Below are positions 43,031 through 54,419 of a DNA stretch of 64,000 nt, one piece after another; position 1 is the first letter of the stretch, and each line of letters begins with the position of its first letter. Position numbers and translations under genes: made by a program. Source of the DNA: Populus alba (taxonomy: Eukaryota; Streptophyta; Magnoliopsida; Malpighiales; Salicaceae); the NCBI RefSeq assembly GCF_005239225.2, contig NC_133284.1:30800339-30864338 (forward strand). The letters run 5' to 3'. Under the pieces are notes generated by a model. It was not told the origin of the DNA and ran no database searches. It worked only from the letters and a program-made list of their open reading frames with translations.

Positions 43031-46000
43031 TCAATTTTCTTGCTCAAGAACCTGAAATGAACACATTCCAAGTAAATTACTCAGTTTTTCAAATGCATCC
43101 AACTTCAGTGCCTTTGTCATGATGTCTGCGATTTGATCTTCACTTCGGCAGTAAACCAATTCGATGGTTCCTTCATTTGAAAGATCACGAAGGAAATGAT
43201 ATCGCACATCTATGTGCTTGCTTCTCCCGTGAAGGACTGGATTTTTAGAAAGCTTGATTGCTGAGCTGCTGTCACAGTGAATTATTGTAGGATCATGTTG
43301 CTGAAAATGCAGATCATCAAGAATTCTTCTCAGCCATATTGCTTGACATGCTGATGTTGATGCGGCTATGAACTCTGCTTCGGTTGTGGATAGAGTAACC
43401 ACCTGTTGCTTTCTTGAAGACCAAGACACAGCACCTGAATTCATCATGAACACGCTTCCTGAAGTGCTTCTCCTGTCGTCTAAATCACCTGCATAATTGT
43501 TGTCAGCATAGCCAATGAGTCTTGAAGCTTCTCCTTTCTTATAGTGTATACCGAAATCAGTTGTTCCCTATAAATAACGAAACACTCTCTTCGCAGCTTG
43601 GGAATGCAGAATTGTTGGTGATTCCATGTACCTGCTAAGAAGACTCACTGCACACATAATATCCAACCTAGTAGCTGTTAAGTACATTAAGCTCCCAACC
43701 ATTTGTTTGTAATAGGTGTTGTCGATTCTTTGTCCATCAAGATCCTTATGTAGCTTTAGTCCTGGTTCAATTGGATTCTTGACTGGATTGCAATTTTGAT
43801 AATGAAATCTTTCCAAGATCTCTTTTGCATATTTCTTTTGCGTAATGAAGATTCCAGTTGTTGATTGCATGACTTCAATTCCAAGGAAATAACGCATCAT
43901 ACCCAAATCAGTCATCTCAAATTCAGCTTTCATAGAGTCCTTGAATTCTTGAAGCAAAATCCCATCATTCCCAGTGTAAATAAGATCATCCACGTATAAA
44001 CACACAAACAAGAATTTACCTCCACCTGCAGTTTTAACAAATAAAGTGTGTTCATGTGGGCATTTTCTGAAACCTGCTTTAGTGAAGAACGCATCTATAC
44101 GACTGTACCAAGCTCTAGGAGCTTGTTTCAGTCCGTATAAAGCTTTGTTTAACTTGTAAACCTGCTCCTCATATCCTTGCTTCACGTATCCAGAGGCCTG
44201 ATCAACATAAACTTGTTCTTCCAAGTCCCCATTCAGGATAGCAGACTTTACGTCCATCTGAAAAATAGGCCAAGTGTGCTGTGCTGCCAATGAAATTACA
44301 AGAAGAATGGTATCATGCCTGACTACTGGGGCAAATACCTCATCATAATCGATGTCATGCTGCTGTTTGTAGCCCTTTACCACTAGACGAGCCTTGTGCT
44401 TGTCAATCTCCCCATTCTCATTTAACTTGGTCTTATAGACCCACTTTACGCCAATGGTTTTATGTCCTCTTGGAAGATCCACAAGTTCCCAGGTGTTGTT
44501 TTTGTTGATGGCATGAATCTCTGTGTCCATGGCTCTTCTCCATTTCTCCTCTTTTACTGCATCTTCAAATTTTATAGGATCAGAACTTGCAAATAAAGCA
44601 AACTGGGCAAAGTTATCTTCATCAGAAAATTCATTTCCATTGACATAGTCATTCATCCATGCAGGGGCTGTTCTTTGCCGTTGAGGTATGTTAGATGTCC
44701 CTTCACCGTGTGGAACAATGGTTCCTTCATGTGAAATAGGAATTTACAGCTGCTCTTCTGTGTGAATTTCACATTCAGGTGGCTGAATGTGAGATTCAAT
44801 TCTGCAATCACCAATAAAAACCTCTTCTGTTCCGTAGCTTGCATCTTCATATAGGTCAGAATCTTGAAACAGATTTGCATTTGTTCTCTTCCAATCCCAT
44901 GTGTTTTCTTCATCGAACTGAACATCACGACTGATGACTATGTTTTTGGTGATTGGATTAAAAAGCTTGTAAGCTTTTGATTCCTCACTAACTCCAAGAA
45001 ATACACACTTTACTGCCTTGTCATCCAGCTTTGTTCTTTTGGCATCTGGAACATGTGCATATGCTATGCACCCAAAGATTCTGAAGTGATCAACCGTAGG
45101 CTTAGATCCACACCAGGCTTCTGTTGGTGTAATATTCTTTACAGCAAACGTAGGGCAACGATTCAATATATGAACACTCCATTTAACTGCTTCAGGCCAG
45201 AAACTCTTCGGCATTTTTCCCTTCAGTAACATACTACGAACCATGTTCATAATTGTACGATTTCTTCGTTCCGCCACCCCATTCTGTTGTGGTGAATATG
45301 CTGCTGTAAGTTGCCTTTTTATTCCATGCATTTCACAGAAATTTGCAAATTCATGTGAAGTAAATTCACCACCACGGTCTGTTCGAAGGATTTTAATGGG
45401 ATTACCATATTCCTTTTCACTATGAGCTTTAAATTTCTTGAACACAGTAAAAGCTTCAGACTTATCTTGCAAGAAGTAAACCCATGTCTTTCGACTGCAA
45501 TCATCTATAAAGGAGATAAAATACCTCTTGTTGCCATTTGAGGTTGGATTAATTGGTCCACAGATGTCCGAGTGAACCAAATGAAGAGTTTCTTCAGCTC
45601 GCCAAGCTTTTCCTTTTGGAAAGGAATCTCGAGGTTGTTTCCCCACAACACATTCCTTACATAATTCAGTAGGACAAGTGATTTTTGGAAGCCCAGTCAC
45701 CATGTTTTTCTCTTGCAATGCCTTCAAGCCATCAAAATTTAGATGCCCATAACGATAATGCCATAACCAAGTTGAGTCATGCATTTTCGTTGAAAAACAG
45801 GTTTGAATTTGATCCTGCATGTATAATGGAAACATGCGATTGCTTGTCATTCTTACTTCAGCAATTACTCCCTTCTCTGGATGATGTATTTTGCAACAAC
45901 CTGCTGCAATGATTATTGTATATCCCTTCTCTTGCAATTGTCCCATGCTAATCAGATTACTCTTCAATTCTGGAATGTAGAAGACACTGGATATTGTCTG

Positions 46001-47095
46001 CACTGTGTTGTCTTTTGCATAAAATCTCACATTTCCCTTTCCCATGACAGTAATGAACATGCCATTCCCAAGCTTTACTGTATCTTTGTAATTTTCATCC
46101 AAACAAGAAAATAATTTCTTGTTTCCACACATGTGGTTGCTGCACCCTGAATCCAAATACCATTTGTCTGATTTTGATTCTTCTTCTTCAAGAAATGCCA
46201 TTAAAAGCATTTCTTCTTCGGCTTCGGCTTCTACAAGATTCACCTTCTCTTCTTTATCTGTGCACTCATACTGATAATGGCCATACCTGTGGCAATTATA
46301 GCATTGAACTCGTGATTTGTCAAATGGTTTTTGATCATAACCACGACCTCTTCCACCACGTCTTGTACCTCCTCTGCCCCAGCTGCGACCTCTTCCATAT
46401 CCCCTTGAAGGTACTCCACCATTCATTGATACTTTCAGAACCTGTTCCTCAGGAATAATGCTCACCATCCGCTGCTCATGCAATAGTAATGAGCTTTGTA
46501 GCTCATCAATCGAAAGTTCTTTAATGTTGTGTGATTCTTCAATGGAGCAGACTACATAGTTAAACTTTGCAAACATTGATCGAAGAATCTTCTCAATTAT
46601 CGTTACATCCTCCATTTTATCACCATGTATTCGCATTCTATTTGCAATGGCAAGAGTGCGTGAAAAATAACCATCAACTGACTCTCTAGTATTCATGTGG
46701 AGAATTTCAAACTCTTTGCGAAGAGTTTGAAGTTGCGCCCTCTTCACTCTTGTTGACCCTTGATACTTCTTCTTCATTGAGTCCCAAATCTGCTTGGATG
46801 TGTTCTTGTGGAGAATGGTCTCTAAAATCCCCCGATCAATTGCTTGAAACAAGTAATTTTTTGCTTTAAGATCCTTCAGTTTCTGATCTTCAAGAATCTT
46901 GGTTTGTGCGTCTGTTAGCACACTTCCAACTGTTGGTTCATTGATTCCTTGTTCCACAAGACTCCAATACTCCTTTGACCTCAAGAAATTTTCCATCAAC
47001 ATACTCCAATGGTCATAATGACCATCAAAGCGTGGGATTGCAGGTTGCACGTAATTATTTTCTGATGCCATGTTCTTTGCTGCAGCAAAAGGCAT
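43031..47095 (-). pseudogene. Copia Gag-Pol polyprotein, one frame broken by two stop codons
   Basis: The frame runs from an ATG at 47095 (or 47071, MASEN) to the stop at 43031, about 1350 codons. Gag has a zinc knuckle C-x2-C-x4-H-x4-C (CYNCHRYGHYQYEC, near 46262-46303). The aspartic protease has D-S-G in 'WYLDSGCSNHMCG'. Integrase carries an HHCC motif (HYRYGHLNF ... CKECVVGKQ) and D-D-E residues in 'VHSDICGP', 'LRTDRGGEF' and 'NGVAERRN'. Reverse transcriptase has 'LYVDDLIYTGND' (near 43975). RNase H follows with 'STTEAEFIAAS' and 'KHIDVRYHFLRD'. A TAA at 44744-44746 separates integrase from reverse transcriptase, and a TAG at 43568-43570 separates reverse transcriptase from RNase H. The frame is otherwise uninterrupted, so the lesions are two point changes. 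The closest well-known group is Tnt1-like copia. Confidence 0.95.
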
Positions 47096-47216
47096 AAAAC
47101 TCACAAACTCACTATCTCTCTTTTCCCTGTGTTTCCCAGTGTTTCTCTCAATCTCACGATCTCTCTTCCTTGTGTTTCCCTTAACTTTCTGGTTTGTCAC
47201 ACTCTCACACTCTCAA

Positions 47217-47228
47217 GCTCTGATACCA
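47217..47228 (-). promoter_or_regulatory. Primer-binding site (initiator tRNA-Met) of the copia element
   Basis: On the minus strand TGGTATCAGAGC lies two bases inside the 5' LTR. This is the standard plant copia primer-binding site, complementary to the 3' end of initiator tRNA-Met. Confidence 0.95.
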
Positions 47229-47230
47229 CT

Positions 47231-47547
47231 TGTTGAACACTAAGTGTTTTGGACTAATTCAAAGCTAAAGTATTGTATTGAAAACGTGACAGTGAAGCTA
47301 AAGCTTTACAACAAGAAAAACGTGGAATTGCAACTCTGTATATTTCATTAAGAAAAGTTCAACTTAAATAGAAATACAAATAACAGATAAGTAGAAAAAT
47401 ATACAGCATCTAACCCATGACTAACTGTCACTTAGTCAGCTGGGATTTTCCCAAGGAATAGGTAAACAATTGACTGGTTCCTGGTAAATAGAAACTTATT
47501 CAAATACAGAGTAAATCAAATAACAAATAAACAATAAACATTTAACA
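47231..47547 (-). repeat. Copia 5' LTR (317 bp)
   Basis: It is the upstream LTR on the minus strand, adjacent to the primer-binding site. It differs from the other LTR by six transitions. Confidence 0.97.
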
Positions 47548-47552
47548 TAGCG

Positions 47553-47565
47553 TTCTCAAACACTC
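47553..47565. repeat. Right end of the short dispersed repeat split by copia
   Basis: The bases 'ttctcaaacactc' match the 'ctcaaacac' terminus of other copies such as 21066-21075. Confidence 0.5.
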
Positions 47566-47891
47566 TTCACCTGCAAGTGAAAATTGAAGATGCAGCTCAT
47601 AGGTGCTTCAATTTTGCTTTCAGATTTCACATCTTGCAGCACACGGCTGGGGGCCCAGCAACATGATGCCATCAGAAGATCGGTACTAGAAATATTGAAA
47701 AATGCCGTAATTTTTATGGTAAAATCTTGTCCGTTGGATTGGTAAAGATTGAAATGGAGCGGAAAGCTGACAAATTATGAAGCAAATATCAGGAGGTACA
47801 ACACAAATCAACTCGGAAAAAACTGGACAGAGTTGAGAGAATCACGATTCCCAGGAAGATTGAAAACTGAAGCAGCAGAGCTTGCACTCCA

Positions 47892-50800
47892 TTACTGGCT
47901 CTCTGAATGTGGCTTCCGAGCCAAAAAGAAAAACAGCGGGGTGAAAATCTCCTTCCTATAAGGCATAATAACAAAGTTCTGTCATTAACATGGTAGCAGA
48001 GGCACCAGGAAACCTCAAAATCATTAACTTAAAATAAATATTTAAGATAATTTTATCGGCCATTTTAAAATCCTGAGATTCTTTTGCTCATATGCTTCTC
48101 ACAAGCAACCTGGGACCATAGAACTAATACGAGGAATCTGTCTCTACTTTTTGTCAAGATAAGAAAAATTCCTGCTCTTGTTACAAGCTGTCCTAAACTA
48201 AAATAGAAGGATGCGATAAAGGGTTTCTGTTTGAGGCTCAAAATGGTCTTGTATGGTGATCATTTTGGTAAAATACACGAGCACTATATGGGTTTAAATA
48301 ATGGTCCAGAAAGGAAGTTGGCATGATAACAGAAATACTCACCTTCCACCTTCAACCAATCCGTGTGCTGCCTTCTCAAGAAAATCCTGAACCCTTTGAC
48401 TTCCTTTGGGTGCAACTCCCAAATATTCTAGGGCTTTGACCTGCAAGGTGATTTACCAGTTAACCATCCATGAGGGCTACAATAATCAGAAATATTCCAC
48501 GCATTCGCATGCAAGTGGAGTGCCTAACAATAAGGTGATAAACGGTATCGAGAACCAAACAGAATGGATCAACATTTACCATATTTCTTGTAAAGAATCG
48601 CCCGACAGCAGTTAAACGGAAGCTATTCAGTGAGAAGTGAGTTGTGTCCAAAGGCAGGTACCATGGCATAGGTGAGCCCACTGCAAGATCTTTTGACCAT
48701 ATGACCTTCAAAGGCAGAATAATAACGACCATTTATCATGATCAAATGTTTCAGATGTCAATTATGAAAGAGAGAGAGAGAGAGAGAGATTGTTCGCTGA
48801 CCTCAAAACCAGCTTTCTTTAGAGCATCAATGCATTGCCCAGTCGACCTAATGTCTGGAAGGCCATCCCCAATCTCTATTTCTGACTGCACCAATTAAAA
48901 TATATTAAATTCATGGTCATGAAGATCGAAATCACTAACGGAAAACAGGAGGCCTTTTTAGACAGCTAAAATATCTAACCTTGATTTTTTGATGTTCTTG
49001 GTTTTCTGGATTGAAAGCATCAGTCATGCACCACTCATATGCAGCAAAACATTGTCCTGGCTTCAATACCCTGTAAATCTCACTGTAGCATCCATACTGT
49101 TCAGAAAATACAGAATGTTACAAAGATCAGAGAGAGAGATGGCTATTTATATACATAATATACTTAGCTGTGATGCAAAATCATCAGAAATATAAGTTGA
49201 GAGTTTTTCTAGGAACATACTGCATCTGGTGCATGGCATGTAGCTTCAATTGCAAATACAGCTTCAAAACTGTTATCAGGGAATGGCATTTTCATGAAAT
49301 CAGCCTGCATTATCAGCAAACAACTAAAATTATGCATCGCCACAAAAAATAAAAATCATATCCTGCAACTCTTGCATCACATGAAAATGTTGAAACTTTA
49401 AACTAAGTACAGCAAATTGACAATACAAGAAGATGAACAAAAGCGCTTAATAGATAGGAACTTGAAGTTATATCAAGAACAGAATCAACCTTCACAAAAT
49501 CACATGTCCTGTCAACTCCTGCAATGCGATTGAGTTCCTGCAAAGTAATATAGGCGGTAAGCTTTGAAGCCATTTTGAAAACTTCATGGCTAACAAATCA
49601 AAAGTGAGAAGTGCGGAAATCAAATAAATTCAATCAATCTCAGATAATCCATCAAATACAAGCACACAATTCTTTTAACTGACATGGATGAAAAGGATAG
49701 TCATGCACCTTTCCCCTTGATATCTGATACTCGTTGTTGTTCAACCCTGTTACTGATGTTGAGCTGCAGCACATCAACACAAATTACGATATGCCCAAAG
49801 CACTCTCATGTATGGGAATTTAATGAAAAAAACGTTTACTTATTTGTCACAACCAAGAAGAACAGTAAGATTCCATCCAACTATTAGTGGTGGTGCTGCT
49901 TCCAGATAAGGCCAACCATTTGCATGATCCATGTTGCAAATACTACCAAAGGACTACAAACATTTCTTATTGTAATGACAGAGCAAAGTAGGATACCAAT
50001 CCAACAACTGGATCTACCACTTCTTCGAAATACCACCAAATCACTAGAAAAAATATGTCATAACAAGAAACAGAGTAGGATGCCTGTCCAACAAATATTA
50101 GTTTCCTTGCTTCCAGCTAAGACAGACCATTTGTATGGTTTACGTCGAATGAATAAGAAGCTAGCAGGCAGTGGCAGCCATATATCATCCTTACATTTTA
50201 TCATCCTTACATTTTTTGAACTAATATAAAAGGCAGTGTTGATAAGAACTTAATATCATATAGGGATTCAACAATAACTATAAAACAAATTCCAATATGA
50301 TGCAATGACAGAACTATGATGAAAGTCAGCATGCAGGTTAGAATAACTTAAATTGGCACCCTATTTCTTGCTGACATTATCAGGGAAAGGAAACTTCTGC
50401 CACTCACCTGAATCTCGCAATTTCTCTAAGAGGTCCACCAATTCCACATCCTACATCCAAAACCTATTTTAAGAAAAAAAGAGGTCAAGCCAATGCATCA
50501 ACATTATTAAATAAAGCAGATCTCCTGTTGGTTTCGCAATATTATGTAGAAGAGGTTAAACCTTCTGTCCAGGTTTCAGGCCAAGTTGCAAAGCAAGAAA
50601 GTGCTCATGTCGCTTGATGCTCTCACGGAGAGACTCCCCTTTGAATCTGAAACAAGAAATGTTTTGTTTTTTATCAGCCTTATAAGCAGCGGTAGCAGCA
50701 CAAAGTATGCCGGCAGAACTTCAATAAAAATGTAGAAGACAGTAAAAGGTACCTGGGTGCAAAATGGAAAGACTCCCCCCAGCCAAACTCATAAAAACTG

Positions 50801-53800
50801 GTAACAAGATCATAATATTTATTTACCTGAAATCCAAATGTGATGAATCAATAGGTATAGGTTAAATAATACTGTTTGGATCAGCAATTAGTTGGCATCC
50901 AAAAGAAAATAATCAGGTTATTCATATTTCAGCAAAAGATTTCAATTCTTCATATTCAAATTGAAACATTACAAAAAATCAATCGTGCTGACATGTTAGC
51001 GTATCTAGCTGACTGATTTTAGTTAGGAGAATCTAACTTCATGACCAATAAACTTGAAAACAAGACATTATTCATCCTTGCTAAAGTTACATGGAAAAAC
51101 TTCCATGGATGTTTCCAAAATAATGTTTCAAGAAATCTTTTTCATAGATCAGGTACTCTTTAAAATCTAACTGTTTGGTTTCAAGTCCACTCATTTATAT
51201 TGAGTAGTAACTCATTAGAGGAATAACAAGAAACTTAGCTTCTCTGAGATATATGTGCTATGAAATGAAATGGACTCTGCATGCAGTATGATGTTGATGT
51301 TTTTATAAATCAATAGAAAGTTCCAAGCATTATTCAATCAATTGGCACTTTCTCTAGAGCAGTGAAAATGTATTGAAAAGGAAAATACTATAGTTCAAAA
51401 TATGCACCCCTCTATGACTACAAATACGCAAGACGAAGCAAAAAAGTTTTCCGAAGCTAAACATAACAAGAAGGAAACTGAGAGCAGATTATTGGCAGGA
51501 AATACATGAGGTCAATCATAAGAAGAAGTTAGCAACTTGATCTTCTCTTACCATGTCAGAGTAATTGGCTTTTCTGTCTTCCTCGGCACCTCCATAATAA
51601 ACATGATACTTTTCATACCTGGATTGTCGATACAAGATTTTTATCACAATTTTTTTCAGTAAGATCCAAGAAAATTTAAGAATTGGAAAACCTAAAAGTT
51701 TACACATGCCAAGGAAGAATTTCTAGGAAGGTCTAATAAAACTCACAGCAAGATCATTCATGTAAATAAGCAGATCGATCATGTTATTCTGACACGCCAT
51801 TCCACACATTTCACTGATTCAATTATATTTGGAATTTTATTTACACTATATTGGATGGGTTTCAATACTAGATTATACCAGCACCAAACTCAAAATTAGA
51901 CCGAGTCTTTACCATAAACGACCATGCCTTCTATAGTAGCTCAGCAAAAATAATTGAAAAAAGGATCACGTACATGCAAAATTGAAATTCTATTCTTGCA
52001 CAAAGGAGTGAGTCCAGGGATTTTTCATTTTTCCTTTATTTTTCAGGTTCTTTCTGGGAATTTTCCTAGTAAACAGGCCCTATCAATCGCCTACACAATC
52101 TAGAAACATTTATGTGGTTCTTTTTTATCCCACTTCCAGGTACAACAACTAGAAGTCACTGTTCACCTTTAAAAAATTATAGTAAGTACATAAAAACATG
52201 GAGTTTTGGGGATTTACTAAAAAGAATCAATAAAATATCACAATGCAAAAAATATTTAAATAAATAGTATAATTTAGAAATTCATAGATAATATCTACGA
52301 TTCACGAGTCTTAAATATCATTCGTGAATCTTTTAAATTGCAAAATTGTTAGACACAAGATTCAACAAAAAAAGAGATAAGAGAGAAAAAATAAAAAATA
52401 AAAAAAAAAAGAAACTCTAGAGACACACCGAAACTCCAATGACGATATCACCGATATCGTTAGAAAGATCTCAACAAATAAATTCAACGATATCAAGAAA
52501 TGTCATTAACGGTGATCGGATTAGGCCACACGAGCGGCCCTAAGGCAAGTGATCCCCAACACCTTTGGACAGCTCGTGTGGCCTACTTCGTTCATCACCT
52601 ATAACCTTCTTTGGTATCATTAAATTCATCTTGTCAAGATCTTTCTAACAATACTAGTGTTGTCCTCATCAAAGCTCCAGTGTACCTACAAGGTTATTTT
52701 ATTTTTTTTTACTTTTCTCTTTCCTATCTCTTCACAAATTACAAAGAGATGAGATGAAAGAGAAAAAACAAAGAAAATAAAATAAAATAGCATTAGAGGC
52801 ACACCTAAACTTTGATAATGACAACATCAATATCGTTGAAAAAATCTCGACAAGATGAATCTAACAATACCAAAAAATATCACAAACAGTAAATTAAGTG
52901 GATCATACAAATCGTCTAAAATTATCGAGACTCACTTACTTTTGGGCCTCTCATGTGACCACTTTAATTATCTTTGGTGACCTTTTTTGGTATCATTAGA
53001 TTTGTCTTGTCAAGATCTTTCCAACAGTACTAGTGTTATTATCATCAAAGTTTTAGTATGACTATGAGGTTTTTTCTTTTTTCTTTCATTTTTTTCTTTT
53101 CTTTTTATTATTGAATATTTGTATCCAGTAATTTTATAATTTAAGAAAATCGCATATAACACTTACAACTTGTGAATCACATATATTATCTATGTTATTT
53201 CTTTAAATAATTTTTGCATTGTATTAATTTACACCAAAAAAAAAATTACCATGCTAAAAAAAAAAAAAAAAAAAAAAACCTTAGAACTCTAAACAGCCAG
53301 GAACACACTAAAGACGCGAAGGAAAACCCAATCATGGTTTCCTTTGACAAACACCATGTATATTGTATTCGTGATTGAAACTTGACACGATAATTGTCTG
53401 TTTCGGGTCCCTGGCAGTGGTGATACACGACACAAAGAAAGCGGTGACAAATATTTTTTAAAGTATTTCGATTTTAAATATATTAAAATAATATTTTTTA
53501 TTTTTTAAAATTTATTTTATATTAAGTTTTTATATTTTTAGTTTGGAAAAAAAAAAATACCATCAACTTCTACCACTTATGATTTCTGTACTCAAGAGAA
53601 ATAAATGGCTGATATATAAGATTTAAGAAAATGGGACCATGCGCGATTTTTCTTATGAAACCAGGCCGAAGCTCTGTCGTTAATGGTGTCACGAAACCTT
53701 GTGCAAGTCACAACCCCCGCCTTCCAAAGTCAAATATTCCTCTAATAATTCTCAATATTACAAAAGAAAAAAACAGTTATCACAACGAGATCTAATAATC

Positions 53801-54168
53801 AAGCTAAAGAGACTGGAATTAAAACTTGAAACAGAGAGATAAAAAAAGAGACATTCTACGAAGAAACAGATTTTCTTTTTAAGAAAAAATGCATTTATCG
53901 AAATTTCTGTACAACAAATCAAAACGTACAGTTTTGAACAACCAAAGTCTTCAAAATCGTTGTAGAGATACAGAGACAGGAAACAGAAAACTTCAACAGA
54001 GAAGAAAAATCTAAAAGAGCAAGATCCATGCATGTGAGAAAGAGGAGGTGGATTAAATCATGCATGCTAGGAGAAGGAAGAATACTTTTCAACGGAGGAG
54101 AGAACATCGCTTTTATCGATCTTTCCACCGACACCGGAAGCGAGATCCAATGCACCAGCTTTCGACAT
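47892..54168 (-). CDS. SMT1: Cycloartenol C-24 methyltransferase (sterol methyltransferase 1), 13 exons, 346 aa
   Basis: Exons in transcript order: 54086-54168, 51552-51618, 50753-50826, 50562-50646, 50408-50463, 49709-49763, 49490-49537, 49221-49304, 48980-49096, 48802-48885, 48580-48705, 48343-48440, 47892-47955. The sum is 1041 nt, in phase, with GT-AG introns. The protein starts [19 protein letters not shown] and ends ARKPHSESQ. It uses S-adenosylmethionine to methylate C-24 of cycloartenol, the first committed step to 24-alkyl phytosterols, at the endoplasmic reticulum. Visible signatures are the SMT region [12 protein letters not shown] (62-72), the SAM-binding motif [11 protein letters not shown] (104-114), [10 protein letters not shown] (175-184) and YEWCMTDAF (204-212). 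Length is close to the 336 aa of Arabidopsis SMT1. Intron 1 (51619-54085) holds a foldback element. The plain match to SMT1 ([20 protein letters not shown]) rather than SMT2 is clear, because SMT2-type N-terminal membrane segments are missing. Confidence 0.96.
52241..53221. mobile_element. ~1-kb foldback (inverted-repeat) element in SMT1 intron 1
   Basis: The outer ends are inverted complements: 'caatgcaaaaaatatttaaa' at 52241 against 'tttaaataatttttgcattg' ending at 53221. Further in, 'gattcac' occurs with the opposite orientation near 52300 and 53175. Inside are two similar palindromic units. The first (52422-52687) has arms of about 113 bp that meet around 'aggccacacgag' (52523-52534) and 'ctcgtgtggcct' (52573-52584). 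The second (about 52800-53055) repeats the same arms more weakly. Both share 'cttgtcaagatcttt' and 'aatactagtgtt'-like blocks. No coding capacity is seen. It resembles a MITE/foldback transposon that was duplicated or nested. Confidence 0.75.
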
Positions 54169-54401
54169 TTCTCTTAGATTCCACCAAACAGAGATCTGAG
54201 ACAAAAAAAAAAAAAACATTGGAAACGGATTCTAGTTTTGTCGATGGAAATGCAAAATGTGATTGAGTGTGAGTGAGTCTGGAAAATTACATCGAAAGTT
54301 GAGATCGGGGGATGAGCCTTTTTTAATTTGTTCAGAGGGAGGCCTCAAGGGGATAGAGGTGGGAAGTGGAAGCTTATTTTGCTAAAATATAGAGGGAGAG
54401 G

Positions 54402-54409
54402 TTTAAATA
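54402..54409 (-). promoter_or_regulatory. Possible TATA box of SMT1
   Basis: The minus strand reads TATTTAAA about 235 bases upstream of the SMT1 ATG at 54168, within a CT-rich region. A second candidate, CTATATTTT, lies at about 54384-54392. Either would give a leader of about 180-200 bases. Positional inference only. Confidence 0.45.
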
Positions 54410-54419
54410 CTGGTGGCTA

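Larger units (their letters stand above)
42607..47552 (-). mobile_element. Nearly intact Ty1/copia LTR retrotransposon with 5-bp target duplication
   Basis: The element spans 42612-47547 (4936 bp), with TAGCG repeated immediately outside both ends (42607-42611 and 47548-47552). The LTRs are 317 bp each, begin TGTTGAAC... and end ...TTTAACA on the strand shown. The minus strand carries gag, protease, integrase, reverse transcriptase and RNase H in the copia order. The primer-binding site and polypurine tract are in the expected places. I count six differences between the LTRs, all transitions, about 1.9 percent. The insertion is therefore fairly young. Two in-frame stops make it non-autonomous as read. 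It lies about 340 bp downstream of the SMT1 stop codon. Confidence 0.97.

Noticed and set aside
44653..44928. 91-aa minus-strand frame and other small frames overlapping the copia polyprotein (45243-46458)
   Set aside because: They are shadow frames of the Gag-Pol reading frame and have no independent support.
44744..47200. Copia polyprotein starting at 47200
   Set aside because: That start would require GTG. The first ATGs in frame are at 47095 and 47071, and the Gag-like sequence begins there.
52422..52687. Long hairpin considered as a microRNA precursor
   Set aside because: The arms are about 113 bp with many mismatches and the unit is duplicated within a larger inverted-repeat element, which fits a foldback transposon better than a microRNA gene.
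53919..54155. Minus-strand frame [15 protein letters not shown]
   Set aside because: It is an out-of-frame shadow of SMT1 exon 1. The correct frame gives [19 protein letters not shown] and joins in phase to exon 2.
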